This document shows positions 1 to 11,402 of a stretch of DNA of 64,000 bases, piece after piece; position 1 is the stretch's first letter, and every line of letters begins with the position of its first letter. The translations under genes were made by a program, and so were the position numbers. The notes under the pieces were generated by a model, which did not search any database, was not told where the DNA came from, and saw only the letters and a list, made by a program, of their open reading frames with translations. Source of the DNA: Cricetomys ansorgei (lineage: Eukaryota; Chordata; Mammalia; Rodentia; Nesomyidae); contig JAMJFZ010000289.1 in NCBI GenBank assembly GCA_026225945.1, positions 2,974,501-3,038,500 on the forward strand, given 5' to 3'.

Positions 1-44
1 GTCTGGATGGCCCAGAGTCCTAGGTTGGAACCAAACAGGACTGG

Positions 45-300
45 CCAAAAACAAAATAAGAAAAATCAATGAAACAACTCTTAAGGATAATCTGGTGTTC
101 ACATAGATCAGGGTCTAGCCCAATCATCATCAGAGAGATTTTCATTATCAGCGAAAAGGAGCAGATCCAGAGACTCACAGCCAAATATTAGGCAAGAGAG
201 AGGTTAAATTGGATATCTCCATTATGTCCCCGCCTTGGAGCTCAGAGAACTATGCAGAAGAAGGGAAGGGGGAGTTGTAGGAATTCAGAGATGAAACAAA
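45..300 (+). repeat. LINE-1 (rodent, Lx-like) 3'-UTR-type fragment
   Basis: The stretch with 'atcagggtctagccc', 'agagactcacagcc', a CTC-rich middle and 'ctcagagaactatgcagaag' follows the order of a common rodent LINE-1-associated 3' sequence that I recall, in plus orientation. It is diverged and ends without a clear poly(A) tail. The family name is from memory and uncertain. Confidence 0.42.
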
Positions 301-848
301 ATACTCATCCTGAGCTCTGTAGGGCTTTTGAAAACTTAATTCTCTGTTTATGACAATACAACTTTATGGTATAATATTGCAATACAGATCTTCTTTTGAT
401 ATACATCTAAAGCCTTACATATTCTAAAATAAATTATTTAGGTCTTAGAAAAATATACAGCTCTAGTGTATAAATGATCAAATCATATAAACAATAAATA
501 AATACCCTGAAAATGTGAAAGTTCAAGCAAGCACGTCTAACTGTTATTTAGTTTCATTTGTTGAGAAGTACAAATGTGATGATTATAGTATCATTGAACA
601 TTGTGAAAATAAACATGGAATATATTCACAGAAGTATTAGTAGGAATAGAAGACTTAAATTTTTATGCTAATGTGCCTGTGTTGTGCTTGTATTTCAGGC
701 ATTACTCAGATGGTAGCATGACAGACTTTCCTTTGTTAATGTTGACACTTCTACTGTACTAACAGACTGTGATTCCATTAAAGTATTGTAGACAAAGTAT
801 AATACGAAAAATATTTTTAAGAAAACAGTGTTTGGGGATATGAAGTGC
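301..848. other. Unassigned AT-rich sequence
   Basis: AT-rich, low-CpG DNA with no open frame of note and no repeat that I recognise. It contains short A/T runs only. Confidence 0.5.
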
Positions 849-1048
849 TGATTTAATGGATCAGAGGACTCGTTCCTTCAGAGGACCAGAATTTGATTTT
901 CGTTATACACATCAGGGAGCTCCCACATACCTTAAACTCCAGCTCTGGGAATTCTAGATGCCTTCTTCTAGCCTCCATGGGTACTGCACTCATGTGACCA
1001 CACACTAAGAAACATAACTAAAAAAATAAATCTTCAAAAGAAAAAAAG
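849..1048 (+). repeat. B3 (B2-family) SINE, diverged
   Basis: The order of landmarks fits a plus-strand B3: 'cttcagaggaccagaattt' (a decayed 'cttccagaggacc...gttcaattcc'), then 'aactccagctctggga', 'gatgccttcttctagcctcc', 'gggtactgcact' and an A-rich tail 'aaaaataaatcttcaaaag'. B3 is a tRNA-derived, L1-mobilised rodent SINE. The many substitutions mean an old insertion. The 5' tRNA-like head with A and B boxes is barely visible. Confidence 0.7.
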
Positions 1049-1195
1049 AATTTGTTGGAAACAAACATTTTAAAAAGCAAATCTATTATGATCATAAGCC
1101 ATAACAAGAGTAGACAAATTTTTATATTTATTAGAATATCTAAATAAATTTAGTTATAACGTAAAACAGTTAGTTCAATGTAGGTCACACATGAG

Positions 1196-1266
1196 AAGAA
1201 AATAGAAGGATCTTAAGTTCAATGTCAGCCTGAGCTACACAGTGAGCCACCATTTAAAACAACAAG
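1196..1266 (+). repeat. B1 SINE, 3' fragment
   Basis: It matches the B1 right half: 'aggatcttaagttcaatg', 'cagcctgagctacacagtga' and an A-rich end 'aaaacaacaag'. The 5' half is missing. B1 is derived from 7SL RNA. Confidence 0.6.
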
Positions 1267-1419
1267 TGCGTGTGTATGCATGGATGTAAATTTTTAAATG
1301 AAATAAATGAGAAGTGTTACTATTGGCATGGAGATCCATCAAAATAAAGAACCCTCACAACAAGGCAGATACAGCCTGCCTTGACCCCTATGGAGATTGG
1401 AAAGTTTGAAAATCATTTC

Positions 1420-1463
1420 TGTGTATGTGTGCGTGTTTGCGTGTTTGTGTGTGTGTGTATGTG
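1420..1463. repeat. Imperfect (TG)n microsatellite
   Basis: TG dinucleotides interrupted by A, C and TT variants. It also gives rise to meaningless overlapping short frames on both strands. Confidence 0.85.
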
Positions 1464-1466
1464 CAC

Positions 1467-3020
1467 AAATGCAGACACTTATGCTCATACATAACATGGC
1501 ACTTGTGTGTAGTTCTGAGAACAACTTTCCAAAGGCAGTTCTCTTCTTCTCCTATTTCCAGGAAGACACAGAGAAGCCTTCTGGATCTTTCCCTGACTTT
1601 GTCTGCTGGTCTCTCTTTGTGGCCAAGTACAAAGCTGAGCCTTCTGTGCACAGAGAATGGTGTTATAAAAGCCTCCTTCTTCTTGCATCGAGTGTTTAGC
1701 AGCTTTAGTAAATCCTATTCAGCTGTCCCAAGCACTTAACAAGTCAAGAATTACAAACGCACAGTCAACATTTTATGAATTAAGAGGAGTATTCCTCTCT
1801 TTGCCAGCTGGTCAACAAGTTGCCTCATTAGTAAATCTGGGGAAATTAGAGAAATGTTTTTGAGGCTTCATCCTCCAGTGTTTGAGAGTCTTGTCAGATG
1901 TGGTATTGTGTACAGAGGCAAGCCTCAACTTAGAAGTTCAAGGAATGAGAAATATGAAACAGAAGGGGGATATCAGCTTAAAAGGGATTGAGAAGCTCAG
2001 GCTTAAAGGAAACTCAGTGGATGTCAATGGCTAGAATTTCAAAATATGTAACAGGGCAGTGACAGGTCTCACTCACGACTGTTGCCCAGTTAGGAAAGTT
2101 CATGTAAGTCTGGTGCTCAGAATTTGGCTCCCCATTCCCAAGATGTATCACAACAAATTAGGCCTGAACTTGTGAAGTTTTTTGAATGGTGGAAACTTAT
2201 GAAAATTCCTTCCCTAAATCTGTGGTGGTCAGAATGATCAAGGGAAACTTTCAGATGGACACAGTGCCACAGTGAACTTGAGGGTCACTATACACATACA
2301 AAGAGGATATTATAATTTTTCATTAACCCATTGTTTCTATCAGTATATAAATTTTAGTTAAATCTTGAAAGAACATTACATAGGAAGAGATGATTCTCAG
2401 GCAATGCATATTTATCTCATTCATTGTAAGTTTATTCCTTCTAGATTTAAGAGATTTCTCTCTGAATGTTATTGGCATAATTCTGAGAGAGCTACTGTCA
2501 CAGTATCTTGATCTATAGCTCCAGTAATCTTGGAAATGTGTTAAACACCCAAAGGGGGTCATTACTGCTTTCCATAATTCTGTCCTACTTATCCAAGCTT
2601 TGTCCTAATTTAACTGGAGGGAAACATATTCTATTTCAGCCCTTTGTAGATATATCTGTATTTTTCAAATGATATGGCAACTACATTCTAAGAATATCAT
2701 TGTTTTTGTAACTATAAAATGTAAGTAAATAAATATCACCAAATTTTATTTGAAATTTATATGTGCTTCTTCTAAAAAGTGGTTTTAGAAATTTATATAT
2801 TATGTAGAAACTATGGAAAAATTATGTATTAAACCTAAAAGCTTCTGTGTAGACTCCTTTGAATTTCCTTTGTATATTCAAACTAACCCTCTTTTGCAAT
2901 GAGATTAGAGGAGAATGTCACTATACTTGGTTAGTTTTCTGTGTATTCTGAGAACAAAACTAAGGACCTCATGGTTGTGATTTTTCGGATTGGCCTATTG
3001 CTCTAGATTTTAAGTAAATT
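1467..3020. other. Unassigned single-copy-looking sequence
   Basis: About 1.5 kb with no repeat that I recognise and no frame above about 100 residues. The frames at 1425-1739 and 2323-2562 have no domain, signal peptide or conserved motif. Nothing functional can be claimed. Confidence 0.5.
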
Positions 3021-3027
3021 TTGTCTC

Positions 3028-3308
3028 TTTGTTGTTGTTGTTGTTACTGTTTGTTTGTATGTTTTTGTTTTGTTTATTTATTTTACCTTAGTTTTGTGAC
3101 AGGATTTCGTGTAGCCCAGACTGTCACTGAACTCATTAAAAACTCAAGGATGACCTTGAGCTTTTGATATTCTTGCCTCTGACTTCCATGTTGGGATCGA
3201 TGGTACACATCATATATTCACGTCTGACTGTGCGTGGTGGTGTGGATTGATCCCAGGGCTTTATGTATGTTAGGCATGACCTCTAATATCTAAGTCATGT
3301 CCTCAGCC
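3028..3308 (-). repeat. B4/RSINE-type SINE (B1 + tRNA-like ID part)
   Basis: Read on the minus strand it starts 'ggctgaggacatgac' and runs through 'aagccctgggatcaatcc', a decayed 'caccaccacgcacagtc' (the B1 head), 'tcaaggtcatcc' and 'gtctgggctacacgaaatcc'. The tail is the T/GTT-rich run at 3028-3070 on the plus strand. An ID-like tRNA part followed by a B1 part is the arrangement of B4. It is strongly diverged. Confidence 0.75.
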
Positions 3309-3310
3309 AA

Positions 3311-3766
3311 TATATGTTGTCATCCACAAAGTTTAAGGTGTTAATGAGAAGTGAAGGTGTAAAATTAATTAGGCTATTATTTACATGAGTTTTGGTGATG
3401 TGTGAGAACAGTTTTATTTTATTTTTTAAGGTTTATTATTGCAGAACTTTACTTTTAATTATGTTTAAAATGGTTGTTTGTGCATTGGGTGAGGGGCTGC
3501 CTAGGTCTTCAGCCTTTTGCATAGTCTGCAGGTGTTGGCTTCATGTAAAAGATTTTTGATTGCTCATGATCTGCATGTGTTATCAATAGAATATCTGAGG
3601 AGCTTAGGTATCAGTAAAATCCCCTGAGGTGAGGTGTCCAGGATTCCACTGTCCAGGACTGTGCTTGCCATTATAGTGTTTCCCTCTGCTGAGGTCTGGC
3701 AGTTTGCACCTTTGAACATGCCTTCTTGGCGTTCTTGTGAGTTACAGACCAGCTAACCACAACAAT
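3311..3766. other. Unassigned sequence
   Basis: Less AT-rich than its surroundings ('gaggggctgcctagg', 'gaggtgtccaggattcc'). It might be an old LTR or a unique element, but I cannot match it to a family. No coding potential is seen. Confidence 0.4.
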
Positions 3767-3767
3767 T

Positions 3768-3960
3768 AACTTTTTTTTTATTTATGTTTGTGTGTGGACC
3801 TGTGTGAGTGTATATTTGCTCTCAGAGATGAGAAGGCTTTGGATTCCCTGGAATAGCAGTCACAAATGGTGACCTGCCCGATGTGGGTTCTGGGAACTGA
3901 ATGTACTTCCTCTGAAGGGGAAACAAGTGCTCTTATTTGCTGAACTATCTCTCCAGCCCC
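3768..3960 (-). repeat. B3 SINE
   Basis: The minus strand begins 'ggggctggagagatagttca', the tRNA-derived head with a recognisable A-box region. It continues through 'agagcacttgtttcc', 'cagaggaagtacattcag', 'ttcccagaacccacatc' and 'ctattccagggaatcc' to an A-rich tail (poly-T at 3771-3779 on plus). It is nearly full length and better preserved than most SINEs in this window. Confidence 0.85.
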
Positions 3961-4357
3961 TCTGAAAACAATTTTAAATCAAAATGGGGAAAAGGAGCTT
4001 TTTAATTTAATGAATGTAGAATAGAAGACTGGAGACTCACAAATCTAAACAAATAGGTATCTTGAAATATTGTGATAAACTTAATTCCCTTAGATTTTGT
4101 AATGATTTTGTAAAATGAATAATTATAATATATCACACACAAAACTTATCATTTGCCAAAATGAGATGCTACTAGAAATTTTCCCTGTAGATTTTCATTT
4201 TGTTTGGCTTCTGACTCTGTTCATAATTAAGCCTTCTGTTTTCTTTCTTTATAGATCTACTATAAAGAAGGAAATATTGCATGGAAAAATTACAAAACTT
4301 TGTACCTCCATTATGAACACATAGAAACATCAAGCTGAGTTATCTTCTTTGTAGAAA

Positions 4358-4360
<3 letters not shown>
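3961..4360. other. Unassigned AT-rich sequence
   Basis: AT-rich DNA. The 69-residue frame at 4115-4324 has no motif, and its composition follows the local AT content. Confidence 0.5.

Positions 4361-4406
<46 letters not shown>
4361..4406. repeat. (AT)23 microsatellite
   Basis: A perfect AT dinucleotide array of 46 bases, directly followed by a GA-rich tract. Perfect long arrays are usually unstable and polymorphic. Confidence 0.97.
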
Positions 4407-4408
<2 letters not shown>

Positions 4409-4475
4409 AGAGAGAGACAGAGAGAGAGAGAGACAGAGAGACAGAGAGACAGACAGAGAGAGAGAAAGAGAGAGG
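4407..4475. repeat. (GA)n/(GACA)n purine-rich tract
   Basis: GA repeats with GAGACA variants adjoin the AT array and make a compound microsatellite with a strong purine bias on plus. Confidence 0.95.
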
Positions 4476-6837
4476 AAAATCATTACTTACTCAGAAGTAC
4501 ACAGTGCCTGGAAGTATGATGTGGTTATCATGAGCCTCTTGTGTAAATAAAGAGTGTATTTAAGTTGTTTCATTTTTTGAAGCTCTCTTTCAATTACATA
4601 AACAAAAGTTTCTCATCAAATAATGCTGTTGCCATCAGTTTACACTAGTCAAATGAGTAATTGGTCCATGGGAAAATCCACAGGGAATTTTCCTCTGGAT
4701 TCTCTGTGTTTCTGAGGAAGGAACCAGGGCATTTGACTCAGCTATTTGCAATATTAGCTAGACTGCACTGAAAAAAAATCTCCCATGTACAATCTGCCAG
4801 AAAGCTATACAAATAATTTAGGCTACAACCTGCCAACATGGTGCTTTGAATTTCTATTTGTTCTTGCAGGTCTAGCCAGTCTCCTCTCTTAGAAGTGATT
4901 TCTTCCCTAAGCATGGCCTCTGCTTCTAGAACTATGGTGTCCCTTTACAATTCTTTTCAGAGACACATGGACCTGAAAATCCCAGCAGACACCTGCCATA
5001 TCCTAGTATCTATAATTAGTGGGAAGTTTTCCAGGAGGTAAGAATTTTATTTTTAATCTCTTTAAGACTTTCTATACAATCCAAGGGTGCCTCAGAGAGT
5101 GTAGGATGCTTTTCTTCTCTTCATTTCTTATAGAGTGAGCTCCTATCAGCAGCAGCTCTGATCATATTCTCCCTTTCTTCCCCTTGTTAAAACAAGGCCT
5201 GCACTTTGAGTTTGAGCTCACAGCCACGTTTCCATGCATCTCTCTCTCTTTTTGACAAGAGTTCAGCAGCAGTCTGTGCTATGATTTGACAAATCTCAGT
5301 ATATTGTGCCTGGCTCCTCCATGATCCTTGTCACATATGCTATGCTGAACTAAGACGCATGATGTGAAACTTTTCACCAGGCCTCCAAGGCTATAAAAAA
5401 AAACAAAAAAAACTCAGAACTTTTCTTTGTTTGGGGGATTGGTTTGATACTTCTCAAAGATTTGGTCCAAAGATGAGGGAAGCTCTGTGAAGAAGCTCCT
5501 CTTGTCTCCTATCTGACATGCCTTTCATGGTCGTTATCTCCCACTCCTTGGTTCCTTCTCTTTTTCTTTCTCACCGTTAAGGGAACTCTTTCCAGGCTTT
5601 AGGTGAGACTTCTTTTCTCTAATGCCTCATCACGTTTATGTCTTAGTATACTGTCTTACTGCTGTCTAATATTCTCCCTGCCACTTGAAGGCCTCATGGT
5701 GATCCACAGGCACAGCACAGAGTGTCAGGATAGGAGGCAGGAGGAGCCTGGACCTTACAGTAAGTAGCAAGGGAGCATGAGGTATGGTGCATGCCAGGGC
5801 AACAGGTTCTTCCCTTCTTAAGATTTCTCCCTTACTCTGTCCAGCAATTACTTTCTGACATTTTGTGGTGGTGCACGTTGTTTATTTCTGGTTTATTGTT
5901 TCTCCCCTTCTGATTTACAGATGATAACCCCATCCATAGAGGTATGGATTTAGTCTTTCAAGTAATGAGACTCTCCTCTGAGACCAAAGCCTATTCTTAT
6001 GGGAGAACGTACAAGAAATAAAATGATGTATGAAGGAATTTTAAAATAAAAACATGAGGTTAATTTATCATATTTATAATTCAGATTTAACTGTTCAAAG
6101 ACCTAATTAATCTATCTTATTCATGTGTACTTAAACTTCTTAGAAACACTAAAATGGGCATATTAATGTTTTTCAGAAAACATTAAAATGTCTTGAATGT
6201 AGCATAAAGAGGTTTCTTTTTTTTTTTTCTTTTGAATATCACTTCATTGTGATTGCTCAAATACTTGATGATCTTCAGAATCTTGTGGTCTCCCAATATC
6301 ATTATTGGTTTAGAGATGTGTCCATATTGTTAAACTCTCATTCCTATTCCAGTTAAGCCTCTCCTAATGGATTCAGTGAGTATACAGAAAATCAGAATCA
6401 AATGCAAAGCTGGAGAATTTTAATGAATAATATTAAGACCAAGGTGGACAGCAAGCATATAACAATTTTAGTGAGATAGTACACATTTAAACATATAACT
6501 AGCAATGCAGTTTGTGAGTATAAAGAAAATTCATTGGGGCTCTGAGATAAAGCTGCAATAATCTAGAAGTTAATATTGACAACATAGATTGTGATACAAA
6601 CTTTCAGCAAAATATATTTTAAAGGAAATTAACTAAATGTTATTTCATATTTTAACATGTCTGGGACTAACACAAATAAGAGGATTTAAAAATGCGTTGT
6701 TACTAAAATTACCTTTAAATAGTATACATTAAATTCCTTTCATTTTAATTTATTGTTATGTACTTATTTCCTAGAATTACTCTTATTATACGAATAATGA
6801 ATATGATTTTTTGAGGTTAATATATATGTATACACAG

Positions 6838-6840
<3 letters not shown>
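4476..6840. other. Unassigned sequence, moderately complex
   Basis: About 2.4 kb without a repeat that I recognise, apart from an A-rich stretch at 5393-5412 and a T-run at 6213-6223. The part at 4860-5900 is less AT-rich and more complex than its flanks and could be unique or an unrecognised LTR. No frame of note is present. Confidence 0.45.
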
Positions 6841-6873
<33 letters not shown>

Positions 6874-6884
6874 TCACACACATG
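6841..6884. repeat. (AC)n microsatellite
   Basis: A perfect AC array at 6842-6872, then a 'ttcacacacatg' continuation. Confidence 0.95.
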
Positions 6885-7284
6885 AATGCTCATTTGTCAA
6901 AGCTCTTTATTGTTAAATTTCCATTCCTTAATGGGAATTGCAGACGATACAATCAAACAAGCAATGACATCAAGATCTTGGTAAACTCATTCTGAATGTA
7001 ATAGAAAAGCTATGTTATGGTCCTTTTCACAGCGAGAGATAACTATCTTCTTCCATTTTTAGGATAAACTATAAAGTATACTTAGGACATTAAGGTATGA
7101 GAACTAATTTTTGTCTGCCCCTGTGTTCCTCATTCAGAAGAAGAGTTTTGTCAAGGTTCTTACCTGATTTTCTCTGATTTAAAATGACAGCAGGAAAATA
7201 GGTCATTTAAAAACCAAACTGTTGTTCCCTATTCAGCCTGCTTAGAGTCTTATACTTGAGTCTCTAGAGCTTGAGATAAATGCA

Positions 7285-7348
7285 CACCCTCCCATGAGTC
7301 ATCCCCTTACTCTCTTTTATATCTATGGCTCTTTACTTTTGTAATTCT

Positions 7349-7387
<39 letters not shown>

Positions 7388-7718
7388 CACACGTGTGTAT
7401 GTGTATATATGTGTTATCCTGAATATATCAATATAAACCCTCTCTGTCGGTATATTGCTTTTATGTATATGTTTTCAGGACTGAACATTTGGCTTTGGAT
7501 AACACTTTGGCGTGCTCTTCCCAAGGGAAGACTATCTCTCCTACTCTTAGCATTCCTTAGTTATCTGTAATCTTCTGGCTAGGATCAAAGCCCAACGAGC
7601 TTTCCCCTGTCCATGTTAGCATGTCTGTTGGCGTTGTCTTTGTCTCCTGTTTAGGTGGTCATAATGTTGAAATTCCATGAGTGTAGCTTCTGAAATTTCT
7701 ACTTTATTATTTCAAAAT
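7285..7718 (-). repeat. LINE-1 (Lx-like) 3'-UTR fragment
   Basis: The plus strand reads as the reverse of a widespread rodent L1 3'-UTR: 'cctcccatgagtcat', an internal CA array, 'tatgttttcaggactgaaca', 'ttggataacactttggcgtg', 'ctcttcccaagggaagacta', 'agcattccttagttat' and 'gtgtagcttctga'. The same block recurs at about 21.4 kb and, on plus, at about 13.2 and 62.7 kb. No poly(A) end is visible here. Confidence 0.75.
7355..7385. repeat. (AC)n array inside the L1 3'-UTR
   Basis: A perfect AC array at the position where this L1 3'-UTR family normally carries simple-sequence DNA, so it is an in-element expansion and not an independent locus. Confidence 0.95.
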
Positions 7719-7724
7719 TATTTT

Positions 7725-7918
7725 CGTTTTATTTGTAAGTGTGTGTGCGGTTGAGTTTATGTGTCTGTATCATATGTGTACGCAAGTCCATGGAAGCCAA
7801 ATGAAGGTGACAGATTCCTTAGAACCCGCGTTACTGGAATGAGGCTGAATGCTGAACCCAGGTCCTCTATGAGAACAGTAATTGCTCTTAACCTCCAAGC
7901 CACTATCTCAACTCCATT
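7725..7918 (-). repeat. B3 SINE
   Basis: The plus strand shows the reversed B3: 'gtccatggaagccaaatgaa' (from ...ggaggccagaagag), 'ctggaatgaggctgaa', 'gctgaacccaggtcctctat', 'gagaacagtaattgctctta' and 'cactatctcaactcc'. It abuts the preceding L1 fragment. Confidence 0.75.
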
Positions 7919-7920
7919 CT

Positions 7921-9638
7921 TAAATTCTTTTATTAATGAGACTGTGAACCCCAAGAGGGGACCCTGTATTTCCCATTATTACCAGGTAACAAAAGAGATG
8001 GAACAAATTGAGAAAACCTAAGCAGAAGGTCAGCTAAGTCATTTAAAGATTTATGAAAGCTGAAACTTAACACTGGCATGAATGTGATTACATTTTCTAT
8101 AGCTAGTGTTTATTAAAGTTTTCAAACTGCCAGTTATCACTAGATATTTATTTTATTAGTCGGTCTGTTCTAGATGCTACAAAGAAGCTGAATGGAGCAA
8201 CAGGACTTCAGACACTCCACATTGCTTCAACCTTTAAAGTTGGATTTCAACAACAAAGATAAAGGAAGACAATCCAAAAGGCCTAGGGTACTGGAAGAGA
8301 ACTTGTCTCACTGCTGTTATAAACAACAGGACTCTGTCCCTTACGCAACTAGGGAACTGTAAAATGTGCCTTGAGCTCTAATGATTGCTGCCTTAAAAGA
8401 CTAATAATGCACAAGGTACACCGTTAAAAAATCACTCAAGTGTCTGTAAATGACCATTAAGCCACTTCAGGTAATGCTGAATATGACAGCTAAAATGTGA
8501 ATTTTTCTTACAAGTTTGGAGTTTCATTCTCTGCCTTAATTGATAACTGAGAATCTCTTAGTAAATGAACTAATATAAAAAAAAAAATCACTGTAGATAG
8601 TAGTGCCCAAAAGCCAAGATAACTATTGATGTCAGCCTCAGCCCTGCAATTTGCTCCATAAAATTACATTTTAGTGTCATTTCTGTCCTAAAGATATCAA
8701 TATCTTTTGGTGTTTGTTGAAACTTTCTTGTTGTGAAGAGAAGCTACTTCACCCATGTGAAGAAAGTTATTCTCTAAAACAAAAGCTTTACTTCTGTGTC
8801 TTTAAAGCCTCAAGAGTATCTAAAAACCAAGGCCACTTTTACCTGCAAACAACTAGAAGTTTACTTAGAAGAAATAAAAGTTCTGTTCAAATATGAAAAA
8901 AAGCTTCTTGGTAATACCAAGATAAGCCCATTTATACACATTTCAGTAGTTGTAGTACTCAGTTATTGTACTCTGTGATATCTTATCTTTTTCAAAGATA
9001 TTCCTCCATTGGTTTCTGTTGATTAAAAACAACAACAACAACAGAAAACAGTTATCACTTCAAAAGGGGAGAAGAAAGAGTTTATTCTGGAGCCAAATAT
9101 GAGTAACTATGGCCTAAAAGCACAGATTTAGGTTACCTCCAAATTCCTGTTCCAATATGGAAGCAGTTTTGTGAAGTATTTAAAGTAACAAAACAAAGAA
9201 AGTCGTAAATCAAGATTTCTTTTTTCAAATATATTGGTGGCAATCGTAAATACGTGGATTAAAGCAAAGCAGAAACACCTGTAACAGGTCTCAGGCGCTA
9301 TCTGCCAGCTGTCTTAGGTATTTTGCTGATTAGAAAATCAGTGCTCAGTTTGGACATTCCAAATAATTTATCTAAGACAGATGTTATGTGCTTTACAGAG
9401 GAAGGCAATAAATGCATACTAAGATGGTGAAAGAGGGCCCACGGTAATTTAGCTCAGTGTTTCTCCAAACTCTCTATAATCATTGAGGTTCTAATCAGTT
9501 AGTCAACTTTGCAGATGTTTCATATGGAGGTACAATTTTTCTATTGTAATTTCCATTCCTTGTTCCTACTAGTATGACCCACTAAATCCCACTGAAAACA
9601 TTCAATTGCTTTCTTAATCCAAAGTCTTGAAGTCCACA
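7921..9638. other. Unassigned sequence
   Basis: About 1.7 kb with short A-runs (8579-8588) and an AAC array (9029-9042). The segment near 9060-9460 has an LTR-like feel ('gagtttattctggagccaaa'), but I cannot assign a family. The short frames at 8714-8978 carry no motif. Confidence 0.4.
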
Positions 9639-9639
9639 T

Positions 9640-9677
9640 TCTACCAACAAAAACAAAAAAACAAAAAACAAAAAACA
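9640..9677. repeat. A-rich (CAAAAA)n tract
   Basis: An A-rich tract interrupted by C, of the kind left by a decayed poly(A) tail. Confidence 0.85.
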
Positions 9678-9726
9678 TGGCCAGGCTTGTCACAGCAATT
9701 GCCCACTTCTGGGACCAGCTTCCGTG

Positions 9727-10148
9727 TTGATCAGTGTTCTATTTCTGTGAAGAGACACCGTTGCCACCACAACTTTTAAAAAAGAAAGTATTTAACTGGG
9801 CTTGCTTACAGTTTCAGAGGTTTAGTCCATTACCATCATGGCACAGAGCATCACAGCATGCAGGCAGAAATAACGCTGGAGGGTAGCTGCGAGTTCTACA
9901 ACTGCATCTACAGGCAGCAGGCAGAAAGAGAGGGAGGGGGAGAGGGAGAGAGAGAAAGAGAAAGAGAGACAGAGAGAAGGCACCATTGAGCCTGGCTTAG
10001 GCTTCTGCAACATCAAAGCCCACCCCCTGTGACATACTTCCTCCAACAAGGTCACGCCCTCTAATCTCTCACAAGCAGCACCACTCTCCAATGACCAAGC
10101 ATTCAAATATTTGAGCCTATGAGATCTATTCCTATTCAAACAACCACA
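9727..10148 (-). mobile_element. MaLR LTR (ORR1/MT-type), solo, antisense
   Basis: Read on the minus strand it starts 'tgtggttgtttgaatagg' and runs through 'ttggtcattggagag', 'gtgacatacttcctcc' in reverse and the polypurine/pyrimidine stretch at 9921-9975. It ends with 'aaatactttctttttt...gttgtgg' and 'cggtgtctcttcacag'. This is the layout of rodent MaLR LTRs, which belong to class III ERVL. The 150-residue frame at 9822-10274 is antisense to this LTR and is not a gene. No internal region accompanies it. A non-LTR alternative (URR1 hAT) was considered and disfavoured. Confidence 0.68.
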
Positions 10149-10634
10149 ATCTTCAATCAGGAAAGTGTCCAATGGGTTACTCTGAGAGCACTTTCTCAAC
10201 TGAGGTTCCCATTTCACAGTAGACTCCAGTTTCTGACAGGTAGACAAACTGCTCAACACATAAACTAAGTTCAATCTGGAGTTGTATACATAGCAAACTA
10301 ATTGTTAGGGTTAAAGCTTGCATAAGAAAATATCGTGAAAATACCACATGATTAAGGTTTTCAAAAAATAAATAAATAAATCCTTCACTATGTAAAGAGA
10401 CTTTGAAGAGTCTCATTTAACAAAGTCAGTTGGGACCCAAGAACACATGATTATATGAAAGAGAAAATAATAATGAAATAGGAGCATACTTGAAAAAATT
10501 AGATAAAGGTAAAAAAACACCACTAAGCAGTTTAATAAATGAATCTGACTAATGGATTGAACCATAAGTATAGAACAACTTGTTTCATGGAGAGACTCAG
10601 TACCTCAAAATTCTCTGTGAGTTTAGCCTTATAG
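10149..10634. other. Unassigned AT-rich sequence
   Basis: No recognisable element. It contains an (AAAT) run at 10365-10381. Confidence 0.5.
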
Positions 10635-10635
10635 G

Positions 10636-10862
10636 GCTAACCTGTGGTCTCTGCTACCAGGAAAAAATAGACTAGAAGAAGAGAAAGCTCAAGCCCTGCT
10701 CAGGCTCCAGAGTAAATTCAAGGTCAACTGGCCCAGTTACTGAGAGCTTATCTCAAAATAGAAAACTTTTTTAAAAAGTAAGCATGTAGCTTAGTTTTAA
10801 GGCACTTGCTGATCAAGTTTGGTGCTTTAACTACCAGTATTATGGAAATATAATTTAGAAAA
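10636..10862 (+). repeat. Old B1-like SINE followed by ID-like tRNA piece
   Basis: 'ttcaaggtcaactggcccag' and 'gcttatctcaaaatag' resemble the 3' half of B1. The following 'gcatgtagcttagttttaag', 'gcacttgctgatcaag' and a decayed GTTC box resemble the tRNA-Ala-derived ID head. Both are very diverged. Confidence 0.5.
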
Positions 10863-10884
10863 AAAGTAGAATAAACACCAATGA

Positions 10885-11078
10885 TTTAAGGCTGATGGCT
10901 TAGCTCCTAAAGGTAAGGGCTTAACTCTTAAAGGTACTGGGTATCAAACCAGATGACTGCAGTTGGATCCCCAGGACCTATGTGTTAGAAGAGAACTGAC
11001 ATCCATAAATTGTCCTCTCATTTCTCATATGCACTGTGGCCACTCACACATGCACATATCATTCCCATAAACATATCT

Positions 11079-11112
<34 letters not shown>

Positions 11113-11140
11113 CACACACTAATATTTTTTTAAATCAATG
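10885..11140 (+). repeat. B3-type SINE with CA-expanded tail
   Basis: Landmarks in order are 'ggctgatggcttagct', 'agatgactgcagttggatcc', 'gaagagaactgacatcc' and 'gtcctctcatttctcatatg', then a perfect CA array (11082-11110) inside the tail. The same SINE subtype is found at 42.6 and 34.6 kb. Confidence 0.72.
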
Positions 11141-11221
11141 ATTATACTTAATGGTTAAAAGTTCGGAAATCGTTAAGTACAGAAGACTATCATGACAATT
11201 AAGGAATTTCAATCTAATATA

Positions 11222-11402
11222 TTTATTCATGTTTATGTGTATGTCCACTTGTGTAGGTGTGCATGCCACAGCCCATATGTGAGGTAAGAATACAACTTAC
11301 AGAAATTGCTTTCTTTCTCCACCATGTGGCTCTCCCTAGGATTGAACTCATGTCGTTAGGTTGATGACAGCTTCCTTTAACCATTGAATATCTCACTGCT
11401 CC
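11222..11402 (-). repeat. B3-type SINE
   Basis: The plus strand is the reverse of the subtype above: 'atgtgtatgtccacttgtg', 'gcatgccacagcccatatg', 'caacttacagaaattgc', 'ccaccatgtggctctcc', 'aggattgaactcatgtcg' and 'aaccattgaatatctcactg'. Confidence 0.72.

Noticed and set aside
9727..10148. Alternative assignment of this element to a rodent hAT transposon (URR1)
   Set aside because: I see no terminal inverted repeats, and the TG start and MaLR-like 3' end ('...tctcttcacag') fit an LTR better. A library search would settle it.
9822..10274. 150-residue minus-strand open frame, the longest in the window
   Set aside because: It lies mostly antisense-to-sense over a MaLR LTR (9727-10148), and its Ser/Leu-rich middle is the LTR polypurine stretch. 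No domain, no splice context.
10781..10862. tRNA-like sequence
   Set aside because: It is the tRNA-derived head of a decayed ID/B4-type SINE. The boxes are degraded and no cloverleaf is preserved.
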